NCBI GenBank assembly: GCA_934667175.1
Contig: CAKULN010000056.1
Location: 1 to 17,987, forward strand
Length of the DNA: 17,987 bases
Source of the DNA: an uncultured Bacteroidales bacterium
GTDB taxonomy: Bacteria; Bacteroidota; Bacteroidia; Bacteroidales; UBA932
Direction of reading: 5' to 3'
Part shown: in pieces, positions 1 to 7,160 of the stretch
Layout of the letters: each line of letters opens with the position of its first letter
Position numbering within the stretch: the first letter of the stretch is position 1
The notes under the pieces: generated by a model
Database searches by the model: none
Seen by the model: the letters and a program-made list of their open reading frames with translations, nothing else
Told to the model about the DNA's origin: nothing
Made by a program: the position numbers and the translations under genes

Positions 1-85
1 GAACACAACCGCCACCGTGCGGATAGCCGGCAAACCTGATCAGCAGTTGAAATCCGGAACCCACAAGATCACTGTCGTTCTTTAG
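1..85 (+). CDS. 3' end of an unidentified protein (partial, 5' end outside window)
   Basis: Reading from base 2 gives 27 codons ending in Leu and a TAG at 83-85. The peptide ends GTHKITVVL and has alternating hydrophobic residues (TVRIAG, KITVVL), as in the last strands of an extracellular beta-sandwich. The frame starting at base 1 meets a stop after 12 codons. A strong terminator hairpin begins 36 bases past the stop, which supports a real gene end on this strand. Too little is present to assign a family; a secreted or surface protein with a C-terminal Ig-like fold is only a guess. Confidence 0.6.
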   Translation, partial: NTTATVRIAGKPDQQLKSGTHKITVVL

Positions 86-120
86 CCCAAAGGCAAAACA
101 CCACTATTTTCATTTACAAC

Positions 121-178
121 AAGTTGCCCGTCACCGGCTCTGTATCAGCCAGTGGCGGGTAACTTATTATATTATAAC
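121..178 (+). terminator. Intrinsic terminator of the upstream partial gene
   Basis: Arms 121-139 and 147-165 pair over 19 positions, with one C-A mismatch and two G-U wobbles, around a 7-base loop. The GC-rich core is GCCCG with CGGGT. The 3' side is followed by TTATTATATTATAA. The outer AAGTT/AACTT pairs make it usable from both strands, but position and the T-rich 3' side favour the plus strand. Confidence 0.75.
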
Positions 179-193
179 AACATAGCACAACAT

Positions 194-215
194 CTTTAGT
201 GTAAACGCACTAAAG
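194..215 (-). terminator. Hairpin between convergent gene ends, possible efflux-operon terminator
   Basis: CTTTAGTG (194-201) and CACTAAAG (208-215) form a perfect 8-bp stem with a 6-base loop. It lies 53 bases past the TolC-like stop codon when read on the minus strand. No clear U-tract follows on either side, so a role as processing or pausing structure is equally possible. The rest of 86-267 is AT-rich and shows no gene. Confidence 0.4.
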
Positions 216-267
216 GCAACGTGTTAAGCAATTCATTTAAAAGAAGTTACACCGCACCGTCACAGTT

Positions 268-1602
268 CTAAAGTCGGCCGGTGGCTCGGAGGAAGTCTGT
301 GAGGGAGATGTGGTACCGGGTGACGGCTTCGACGAGGTTGCTTTTGGACTGGTGCCACTGGAAGCGGGCGGTCAGGTAGTCGGAAAGCGGGCACATTGAG
401 GCGGAGTAACGGTTGGAGACCACACGGAGATTCTCCTCGGACTGGGCCAGGGCGTCTTTCGCGCAGGAAATCAACGCACGGCTGTCACGCAGGTTTGTCT
501 CGGCCTGACGGGCCTCAAGGGTCATCAGTTTCTCGTTTTTCTGATAGTCCAGGACAGCGTTGGAGACATCGGCCTTGGCCTTGCGGACTTTGTTGTAGCC
601 TTCACCCCAATGGAAGATCGGGATGGAAAGGGACAGCATGGCCGCGCACATTCCTTTCTGGAGTTTCTGCTCGTACGGAACGTAGGTACCGTTGCCGGCA
701 TCCACCATAGAACTCAGCTTGATGTTGCCGTAGTTCATGTAGGCGCCCACAACGGCAAGCGAAGGAAGGTACTCACCTCTTGTCATCCGGACTTGGTTCT
801 TGGCCACATCAATCTGAGCCTGAAGGAGTTTGAGCTCCGGCCTTGAGTCCACTGACAAGGCTGGGACATCATCTGAAAGACTCGCTTCGACATCGGACAG
901 GAAAGCGTCACCGGTGACTATCCGCGTGTCGAACGGAACGCCTACCACACGGCACAAGGCCATCCGGCAGAGTTCCACACCACCGGCCACTTTCTGTAAC
1001 TGGTACTCGACCTCCGAACGTTTGGCTTTCACGGTCAACAGATCAGCGTCAGTGGCCATTCCGGCCCCGGCGGAGACAGAGACCTGTGACAGAAGGGTGT
1101 CCATCTGAGCCTTGAGTTCCTCGACCATCCGCATCTTCTCCTGGACGGAGACATAGGTCCAGTAGGCGTTGTCGGCATCGGAGATGACTTCCGCGCGGGT
1201 CATGCGCATCTTCTCTCCGGCAGCCTCCTCGCCTATCTTGGACATTTTCTTGCCGGTCACAATCCGGCCACCGGCGTAAAGGGGTTGGGTAAGTGTGATC
1301 CCGGCCATGTACGTGCCCTTCATGATCAGGTCCATTCCGCTCATGCCCTGATCCGGGGTCACGTATATTCCAGTACCGTTGGCATCCACGGAAGGAAGAA
1401 AGGCTGACGTGGCGACCTTGCCGTCAAGCCGAGACTTAAAGATCTCATTCTCAGCCTTGCGGATGTCCTCGCTGCTCTCAAGGGCCATCTCCCGGCAAGT
1501 TTTCTGGTCAAGGGTTAAAGGAGACTGCGCGAAGGTGGTGGCACTGAGAGACAGGGACAGTGCCAGAGCGAGCATATTCATAGATAACGTCTTCATATTC
1601 AT
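268..1602 (-). CDS. TolC-family outer membrane efflux protein
   Basis: This is the outer membrane channel subunit of a tripartite efflux system, forming the beta-barrel and periplasmic alpha-barrel that docks on the RND pump. The protein is about 444 residues, within the usual range. It starts with an export signal (MKTLSMNML, then a Leu/Ala/Ser-rich stretch ending TTFAQ) and continues with the two-fold repeat typical of the family: long heptad-like helices, each followed by a barrel-strand segment with aromatic residues (TGIYV, YMNYGN). It ends with SDYLTARFQWHQSKSNLVEA and LTDFLRATG, as in TolC homologues. The longer reading starts at TTG 1617 inside the pump gene; I chose ATG 1602, four bases after the pump stop. 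ATG 1596 is also possible. Last gene of the operon. Confidence 0.9.
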   Translation of the reverse strand: MNMKTLSMNMLALALSLSLSATTFAQSPLTLDQKTCREMALESSEDIRKAENEIFKSRLDGKVATSAFLPSVDANGTGIYVTPDQGMSGMDLIMKGTYMAGITLTQPLYAGGRIVTGKKMSKIGEEAAGEKMRMTRAEVISDADNAYWTYVSVQEKMRMVEELKAQMDTLLSQVSVSAGAGMATDADLLTVKAKRSEVEYQLQKVAGGVELCRMALCRVVGVPFDTRIVTGDAFLSDVEASLSDDVPALSVDSRPELKLLQAQIDVAKNQVRMTRGEYLPSLAVVGAYMNYGNIKLSSMVDAGNGTYVPYEQKLQKGMCAAMLSLSIPIFHWGEGYNKVRKAKADVSNAVLDYQKNEKLMTLEARQAETNLRDSRALISCAKDALAQSEENLRVVSNRYSASMCPLSDYLTARFQWHQSKSNLVEAVTRYHISLTDFLRATGRL

Positions 1603-1606
1603 TGAA

Positions 1607-4600
1607 TTATTTGGCAATATGGTAGAAAGTGGAATAGAGGACCGGCAGCAGGATGAGGGTGATCAGCGTGCCGACTGCGAGACCCGCCATAATGCAGACG
1701 GCCATCGCTCCGTACATCGGGTCGCCGAGCAGAGGAACCATGCCGACGATGGTGGTCAGCGAAGCCATAAGCACCGGGCGCACCCTGGACACGGTCGCCT
1801 CGATGACGGCTTTGTAAGGTGAGAATCCCTCCTCGCTTTGAAGGCGCGCGATCTCGTCCACAAGCACGATGGCATTCTTGACCATCATCCCGATCAGGCC
1901 GATCATCCCGATCATCGCCATGAATGTGAACGGCTGCCCGGTGATCAGAAGCGCCGGAGTGATTCCGCAGATCACGAACGGGAAGCAGATTATGATGAGA
2001 GCCACCTTCTTCCATGTTCCGAACAGAAGCAGCAGGATTCCAAGCATCAGCATCAAAGTCAGAGGCAAGTACTTGAACACATTGGCCATAGCCTCGTTCT
2101 GGACACCCATGTCCCCGATCCATCTCATTGAATATCCTTCCGGAAGATCGATGGCTTCGATTGACTCGCGGATCGAGGAGACCACTTTTGCGGCGGTCGC
2201 GTCCGGATTGTCCGGATCCGGGTCACATTCGACCTCGATCGCCCGGCGACCGTTCAACCTGCGCACAACACTCTCCTCTGGACAGAGGCTCACGCTGTCC
2301 GCCACGGAGGCAAGAGGCACGCTCCGGAAAATCCTGTCCTGGATGTCCTCTCCCAACTTGCCGGAAGCCAATGCGCCACGCAATTGATCATCAGGAATAT
2401 GCATGTTCATCATACTCCACACGGGAATGTCCTTCATCGACCGGATTTTAGACCCGTCAGAGTTCCTGACCTTAAGATCAACAAGCACCATCCTGTCTTG
2501 ATCGTTCAGGACTCCGACCGGCATTCCGTCCCCGGCGGCCAAAACGGCATTGCCCACATCCCCTCTGGAGACTCCGCTTCGGAGGGCGTTCAACTGATTG
2601 AACGACACCACGTATGATTTTCCCATCGGTTTCCAGTCATTCTCGACCGAGTACTTGTCCACATAAGGACTTGAGCGCATTATCTCCTCCGCCTGGGCGC
2701 TCAGGTCGCGAAGCACAGCCGGATCCGGGCCGGTGAACTCCACCTCAACCGTGTGGGAGGTACTGATTGAGAAATTGTACTTCCTGATTCGGATGTAAGC
2801 CTCCGGGAATGCGTCGCGGAAGCGTCTGCGCACCTCCGGGATGACCTTCAGCACATCCTTGTAGTTCCGGCAATCCAGCATCAACTCTCCGTAGCAGTCG
2901 CCTCCGGAGGTCATCGGCCTCACAAGGCAATAGTGGGCCGGAGCGCTGCCCTGACTGGCGGACACCCTTGTGATTTCCGGGGTGTCCTTGAGCATCCCGC
3001 GCATCTTCTCAAGATTGTCACGGACAGTCTCCGGGGAAGTCTGAACCGGGAAGAAACACTCCACGACAAACTGATTGTAGTCGAAATCAGGGAAGAACAG
3101 ATTCTTGACCTTGAGCATCCCAAGGGCACAGACCAAAAGCAGAGCCACGGCAGCGCACACGGTTGTCTTCTTGTAGGCGACCAATGTGGAGACCACCTTT
3201 CTTATGGCCCGGTGGACCGGAGAGTTCATAACCCCGGTGTCCTTACCGTCTCCGTCCTTGTAATGTCTTGGCAGCCAAGACTTGGCACAGAACGGCACCT
3301 GGACGAGTGCCAGGAACCAGCTGGCCATAAGGCTGACGCAAAGCACGAGGAAAAGGTCACTGGCATATTCCCCGGCGGTATCAGGAGACAGATAGACGCT
3401 GATGAAAGTTATGGCCGCGATCACGGTGGCTCCAAGAAGCGGCATAGCCGTGTTCTGGCCTATCCTGTAGAGGTAGGTCTTCGGTCCGAGGCCACGCTTC
3501 TTGTCAACCAGAATGCCGTCCATGATCACCACCGCATTGTCCACAAGCATTCCCATCGCGATGATGAACGCTCCCAGTGAGATTCTCTGCAATGTCGTGC
3601 CCATCACCAGCAGAATCGGGAAAGACACTGCCACCGTCAGCACAAGGCCGAAGCCGATTATCACTCCGCTGCGGAAGCCCATGGCGAACACCAGCACGAG
3701 AATGACAATCAGCACCGATTCCAAAAGATTGAGCATGAAGGAGCTGATGGCTGACTTGACTTTGTCAGGCTGAAAAAATATCTTCTCCAGCGTCATCCCT
3801 GCCGGAAGATCCTTCTCGATCACTGCAAGCGAGGCCTCGACAGCATTCCCGACATCAGGCACGATGGCGTCGTCCTCCATCGCCGCGCAGATCGCCACAG
3901 CCGGACGCCCGTCCACAAAAAAGCCGTTGCGCTGTGGTTCTGAATATTCACGGGCCACCGTAGCCACGTCTCCCAACCGCACGACCTTTCCATCGACGGT
4001 GGAGATGACAAGGTTACGGACATCGTCCTCATTTTTGACGCCATTGTCCACCCGCACCGCGATCCTATCCTCCGAGGAGGTCACAGAGCCCGCGTCCACA
4101 CTCTTGCACGTTCCCTGAAGCGCCATCATTACCTGCGTGGGAATCAAGCCGTTACGAGCAATCCTCTCCTTGGAGAGGGTCACGCTGATCACCTCGTCCC
4201 GGACTCCGACCACATTGACTCGCTTGACACCTTTCACATCCATGATCGCCCGGCTGACATATTTGGCGTACCTGTTCAGGTCGGAATAGTCATAGCCGTC
4301 CCCGTAGAGGGCATAGAATATCCCGTAAGTGTCAGTCATGTCATCTATCACGATCGGAGCACGACAGTCCTGCGGAAGATAGACCGCAACATCGTTCACC
4401 TTGCGGCGAAGCAGGTCGAAATGCTCCTGAAGCTTGTCGTTGAGAACCGTCATCTTGAACTCAACGGTGATCATTGCGACCCCGTTCTGGCATTCCGTCT
4501 TGACCTTGCTCACGTCCGGAAGAGCCCTCAGCGCGTCCTCCATCCGGATGGCCGCCTTCAACTCGACATCATGGGCGCTGGCTCCCGGATAGGAGATCAC

Positions 4601-4744
4601 GACCATCGCCTGTTTCGCGCAGATGGCCGGATCCTCCAGTTTCGGCATGCTCAAAAAAGCCAGCACACCAGCCACCAGGATGGCCGCGACCATCGACCAG
4701 AAGATGACCGGCCTTTTGATGAAATATTCAGTCAACTTCCTCAT
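1607..4744 (-). CDS. RND-family efflux pump permease (AcrB-like, HAE1-type)
   Basis: Inner membrane proton-driven transporter, 1045 residues, the usual full length. TM1 follows the amphipathic MRKLTEYFIKRP start. The periplasmic porter domain (about 35-335) is followed by the TM2-TM6 cluster (about 338-490), TM7 (about 526-545), a second porter domain and TM8-TM12. TM4 contains GMLVDNAVV with the proton-relay Asp402; the adjacent position, Asp in AcrB, is Asn here, as in many relatives. TM10 contains MVKNAIVLVDE with the conserved Lys956. Drug-pump architecture fits better than a CzcA metal pump, but substrates cannot be read from sequence. The start overlaps the fusion-protein stop as ATGA (4741-4744), so translation is probably coupled. 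Confidence 0.93.
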   Translation of the reverse strand: MRKLTEYFIKRPVIFWSMVAAILVAGVLAFLSMPKLEDPAICAKQAMVVISYPGASAHDVELKAAIRMEDALRALPDVSKVKTECQNGVAMITVEFKMTVLNDKLQEHFDLLRRKVNDVAVYLPQDCRAPIVIDDMTDTYGIFYALYGDGYDYSDLNRYAKYVSRAIMDVKGVKRVNVVGVRDEVISVTLSKERIARNGLIPTQVMMALQGTCKSVDAGSVTSSEDRIAVRVDNGVKNEDDVRNLVISTVDGKVVRLGDVATVAREYSEPQRNGFFVDGRPAVAICAAMEDDAIVPDVGNAVEASLAVIEKDLPAGMTLEKIFFQPDKVKSAISSFMLNLLESVLIVILVLVFAMGFRSGVIIGFGLVLTVAVSFPILLVMGTTLQRISLGAFIIAMGMLVDNAVVIMDGILVDKKRGLGPKTYLYRIGQNTAMPLLGATVIAAITFISVYLSPDTAGEYASDLFLVLCVSLMASWFLALVQVPFCAKSWLPRHYKDGDGKDTGVMNSPVHRAIRKVVSTLVAYKKTTVCAAVALLLVCALGMLKVKNLFFPDFDYNQFVVECFFPVQTSPETVRDNLEKMRGMLKDTPEITRVSASQGSAPAHYCLVRPMTSGGDCYGELMLDCRNYKDVLKVIPEVRRRFRDAFPEAYIRIRKYNFSISTSHTVEVEFTGPDPAVLRDLSAQAEEIMRSSPYVDKYSVENDWKPMGKSYVVSFNQLNALRSGVSRGDVGNAVLAAGDGMPVGVLNDQDRMVLVDLKVRNSDGSKIRSMKDIPVWSMMNMHIPDDQLRGALASGKLGEDIQDRIFRSVPLASVADSVSLCPEESVVRRLNGRRAIEVECDPDPDNPDATAAKVVSSIRESIEAIDLPEGYSMRWIGDMGVQNEAMANVFKYLPLTLMLMLGILLLLFGTWKKVALIIICFPFVICGITPALLITGQPFTFMAMIGMIGLIGMMVKNAIVLVDEIARLQSEEGFSPYKAVIEATVSRVRPVLMASLTTIVGMVPLLGDPMYGAMAVCIMAGLAVGTLITLILLPVLYSTFYHIAK

Positions 4745-5814
4745 AACAGGCCTCCGACATTAGACTCCGGCTGCCTGCCGAGGATCCTTACTTTCTCTCC
4801 CTGCTTTAAGGTGGCGGCTCCCGCGCAGACGACTTCCTCCCCGGATGCTATTCCGCTGACAAGCAATTTGTCAGCCTGGTCTGTGGCCGCGACAGTCACG
4901 TCAGCCCTGACAAGCGTGGAATCGCTCCCGACCGTCCAGACAAAGGCCTGTGCCCCATCGTAACGCACAGCCGCGAGAGGCAGTGTCAGCCCTGAAACCC
5001 CGACCTCTTTATCGCCCCTGTCAATGAGCACTTCCACATTGGTTCCGGGCAGGAGGTCAGCACTTTTAGTTCCCGAACATCTCAACGTCAGCCTGTAGAG
5101 TTGGTTCCCGTCAGCCTTCGGAGCGACGCTCACTAAGGACAAAGGTACGGAAACGCCCTGCGGAGTCCTGCAAGTGAATGACTTGAAGGTCTCTTTCAAA
5201 CGATACTCCAAGACGGGAATGTCCACCAGAACCTCGACCTTCGAGACATCCATCATCGAGAACACCGGAGTTCCCGCGTCCACCATCTCGGAGGCCGCGA
5301 AATTCACAGCCTTGATGTAGCCGGAGACAGGAGCGTAAAGTTTTGTGTAGGCAACCTTGTTCTGGTTCAACTTCAACTGGATTCCCAACTGCGTCAGACC
5401 GGCCTTGGCCTTCTCATAGTCATTGGCCGAAAGGCTTTTTTTCTCGAAGAGTTCCCCCAGTCTGCCGACCTCGTCCGACAACTGGTCATACTGGACCTGA
5501 AGCGCCTCCAGTCCAAGTTTGTAATCCTTGTCATCCAAGTTTGAGAGCAACTGACCCGCGCGGACATAATCTCCTTCCTTCACATTCACGCTCTCAATCT
5601 GGCCTGCGGTCTTGAAAGCCACATTGATGGAACTTGCCTCTTTGACAACTCCCGGATAGGATGACACCGATCCCGCTCCAGCCTCTTCGACACGGACTGT
5701 TTTCACGGTGCGGACCGAAGGTGTGGCCGATTTTCCTTTCCCCGCGCATCCGCAAAGGATGGCCGGAACCGCCAGCAATAAGAATAATAACGGACTCTTT
5801 CTCATGATATTCAT
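4741..5814 (-). CDS. RND efflux periplasmic adaptor (membrane fusion) lipoprotein
   Basis: Links the RND pump to the TolC-like channel. The protein is 357 residues. It has a lipoprotein signal (hydrophobic LLFLLLAVPAIL, then LCGCAG with Cys23 as the likely lipidated residue). A half-lipoyl segment follows (VNVKEGDYVRAGQLLSNLD), then a short alpha-hairpin (LQVQYDQLSDEVGRLGELFE to YEKAKAGLTQLGIQLKLNQ), the second lipoyl half (KLYAPVSGYI), a beta-barrel domain (PVFSMMDVSKVEVLVDIP) and a membrane-proximal domain ending GEEVVCAGAATLKQGEKVRIL. This order is standard for HlyD/AcrA adaptors. Two in-frame starts exist (5814 and 5805); 5814 is used. First gene of the operon, divergent from an AraC regulator. 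Confidence 0.9.
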   Translation of the reverse strand: MNIMRKSPLLFLLLAVPAILCGCAGKGKSATPSVRTVKTVRVEEAGAGSVSSYPGVVKEASSINVAFKTAGQIESVNVKEGDYVRAGQLLSNLDDKDYKLGLEALQVQYDQLSDEVGRLGELFEKKSLSANDYEKAKAGLTQLGIQLKLNQNKVAYTKLYAPVSGYIKAVNFAASEMVDAGTPVFSMMDVSKVEVLVDIPVLEYRLKETFKSFTCRTPQGVSVPLSLVSVAPKADGNQLYRLTLRCSGTKSADLLPGTNVEVLIDRGDKEVGVSGLTLPLAAVRYDGAQAFVWTVGSDSTLVRADVTVAATDQADKLLVSGIASGEEVVCAGAATLKQGEKVRILGRQPESNVGGLL

Positions 5815-5873
5815 AGATTTTCAAGCGGCAAATTTCAGCATTCCGCCCAGAATCCCGTTATTCTCAAATCCCG

Positions 5874-5905
5874 CAAAACTGTTCAATAGTTCGGCATTTT
5901 CGCAA
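5874..5905 (-). promoter_or_regulatory. Possible promoter of the efflux operon
   Basis: Read on the minus strand, CAGTTTTG (plus-strand 5874-5881) matches the Bacteroidota -7 box TAnnTTTG with one mismatch. TTG (5903-5905) lies 21 bases upstream as a -33-like element. This gives a leader of roughly 50 bases before ATG 5814. A second one-mismatch box, TTTATTTG, lies further upstream. Neither is strong. Confidence 0.3.
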
Positions 5906-5946
5906 TCGCAGGCACAAATAAAGTAAAATAATGTCCAATTAATGAC

Positions 5947-5954
5947 TACCTTTG
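5947..5954 (+). promoter_or_regulatory. TACCTTTG -7 box just before the AraC-type regulator
   Basis: Exact match to the Bacteroidota -7 consensus TAnnTTTG, ending five bases before ATG 5960. No convincing -33 element sits 19-21 bases upstream. If used, transcription would start at or next to the start codon, giving a nearly leaderless message. Confidence 0.35.
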
Positions 5955-5959
5955 TCAGC

Positions 5960-6883
5960 ATGGACAACGACAACATAATCCGGACTCTTGGTCTGATGAC
6001 AATCTCCGCCATCGGCCAAGGAAGCGCTGTCGGCAAGGACCTGATCATAGCGGACACTGATGACAGCAAGGATGTGCTTGACGCAGAGGAGGTCAGGCCA
6101 CTGGTGAAATCGGAGCATCCCTACAAGCTTGAGGCGGCCCTGTGCCTTGTCTGCAAGGGTGGCTCGATGAAAGTGCGGATCAATCTGATTGAATATTCCA
6201 TCGCATCGAACGATTTGATGGTCACGATGCCTGGAGAAATCGTTCAGTGTCTGGAGATCTCCCCAGACTGCCGACTGACGCTCATAGGGTTCTCCGACAA
6301 GTACTATTACCCGATAACCAGCGGTGAGCAGGTCAACACGATGTCATCCTTCTTTATTAAGAGGCCCGTGAATCATCTTGACAATGAAAAGGTCAGTGAC
6401 CTGCTCTCGATAATCGGAATAATGAGAAGAAGGCTCTCCAATCCTGCCACCCGCGAGAAGGAACTGATCATCAAAGGCTACATCAACGCCCTGATCATCG
6501 AGGCCTACGAACTGATCAGCGACATTCTGACAAACGCCCCAAAAGTCAACCGGACCAGAGGCGAGATCATCTATTCCGACTTCATGTCCCTCCTGCAGCG
6601 GCACTACACCTCAGAGCGCTCCGTCACCTTCTACGCCTCCAAGCTGTGTATCTCTCCCAAATACCTCTCACAGACCATCATCGAGCAAAGCGGAAAACCT
6701 GCGACAGAATGGATCAAGGAATATGTCCTCCTGGAGGCCAAGGCTCTTCTCGGCACGCATCGCTACTCAGTGCAGGAGATCAGCGACCGTCTCAACTTCG
6801 CCAACCAGTCATTCTTCGGCACATGGTTCAAAAAAGCCGTCGGACTCTCCCCACGACAGTATCTGCAAAAAGACCCGTGGTAG
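5960..6883 (+). CDS. AraC-family transcriptional regulator, divergent from the efflux operon
   Basis: About 307 residues. The N-terminal part looks like a cupin-type sensor domain (hydrophobic strands around LEAALCLVCKGG and LMVTMPGEIVQCLEI). The C-terminal ~100 residues are a double helix-turn-helix: YASKLCISPKYLSQTIIEQSG is the first, VQEISDRLNFANQSFFGTWF the second, followed by the family signature KKAVGLSPRQYL. The divergent position, with 145 bases to the adaptor gene, makes it the likely regulator of the efflux operon, probably responding to a pump substrate. An upstream ATG at 5942 would add MTTFVS; I prefer 5960 because the 5942 start lies upstream of the TACCTTTG box. Confidence 0.85.
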   Translation: MDNDNIIRTLGLMTISAIGQGSAVGKDLIIADTDDSKDVLDAEEVRPLVKSEHPYKLEAALCLVCKGGSMKVRINLIEYSIASNDLMVTMPGEIVQCLEISPDCRLTLIGFSDKYYYPITSGEQVNTMSSFFIKRPVNHLDNEKVSDLLSIIGIMRRRLSNPATREKELIIKGYINALIIEAYELISDILTNAPKVNRTRGEIIYSDFMSLLQRHYTSERSVTFYASKLCISPKYLSQTIIEQSGKPATEWIKEYVLLEAKALLGTHRYSVQEISDRLNFANQSFFGTWFKKAVGLSPRQYLQKDPW

Positions 6884-6904
6884 TCAAACAACACACTATC
6901 AAGC

Positions 6905-6954
6905 AAATAAGCAATCACCTTTAGTGGATTCCAACCAAAGAGAATTGCTTATTT
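6905..6954. terminator. Long hairpin between convergent genes, probable bidirectional terminator
   Basis: AAATAAGCAAT (6905-6915) and ATTGCTTATTT (6944-6954) form a perfect 11-bp stem. Inside it CTTT/AAAG and TGG/CCA can also pair, giving an extended, bulged hairpin. A TTATTT or AAATAA flank lies on each side, so it can act on both strands. It begins 22 bases after the AraC-type stop and lies 3' of the lipoprotein operon on the other strand. Confidence 0.55.
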
Positions 6955-6988
6955 CAATGAATATCAAAGCGTTCCCCGACACGGCCAT

Positions 6989-7141
6989 CCATCGCTCGTT
7001 CTCGGGTGCAGGCAGACCCAATTTGCACCCCGGCCAAGAAGTTTGACAGGTTCCGGGGGCAGAATCTGCCGTTTCGCACCCAGTTAAGATGATTGATCGG
7101 TTCCTGAGGGCAAACAGGCGCGATTCGCACCCGAAAAACAT
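6989..7141. repeat. Three degenerate 51-bp direct repeats
   Basis: GCACCC occurs at 7025-7030, 7076-7081 and 7127-7132, exactly 51 bases apart. Each is preceded by a related ~37-base block: GTTC or GGTTCC, then a G-rich GGGGGCAG/GAGGGCA core, then TTTGCACCC or TTCGCACCC. Read on the minus strand the frame stays open through all copies, and each unit encodes 17 residues beginning Gly-Cys (GCESRLFAL, GCETADSAP, GCKLGLPAP). No start context or signal supports a gene. It may be a dispersed repeat or a decayed coding repeat. Together with the hairpin it accounts for most of 6884-7160. Confidence 0.6.
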
Positions 7142-7160
7142 CAGGAAGGGACTTTACACG

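Noticed and set aside
1599..2123. 174-codon minus-strand frame inside the pump gene
   Set aside because: Same strand but a different frame from the pump; the composition is His/Arg/Asp-rich and the pump frame carries all conserved motifs.
2933..3580. 215-codon plus-strand open frame opposite the RND pump
   Set aside because: It is antisense to a full-length, motif-complete pump and has a His/Asp/Arg-rich composition typical of a reverse-strand shadow, with no signal or family motif.
1607..4744. Heavy-metal (CzcA-type) RND pump
   Set aside because: TM4 reads GMLVDNAVV and there is no metal-binding Met/His pattern or czc-type neighbour; the operon fits a drug or lipid-like efflux system better.
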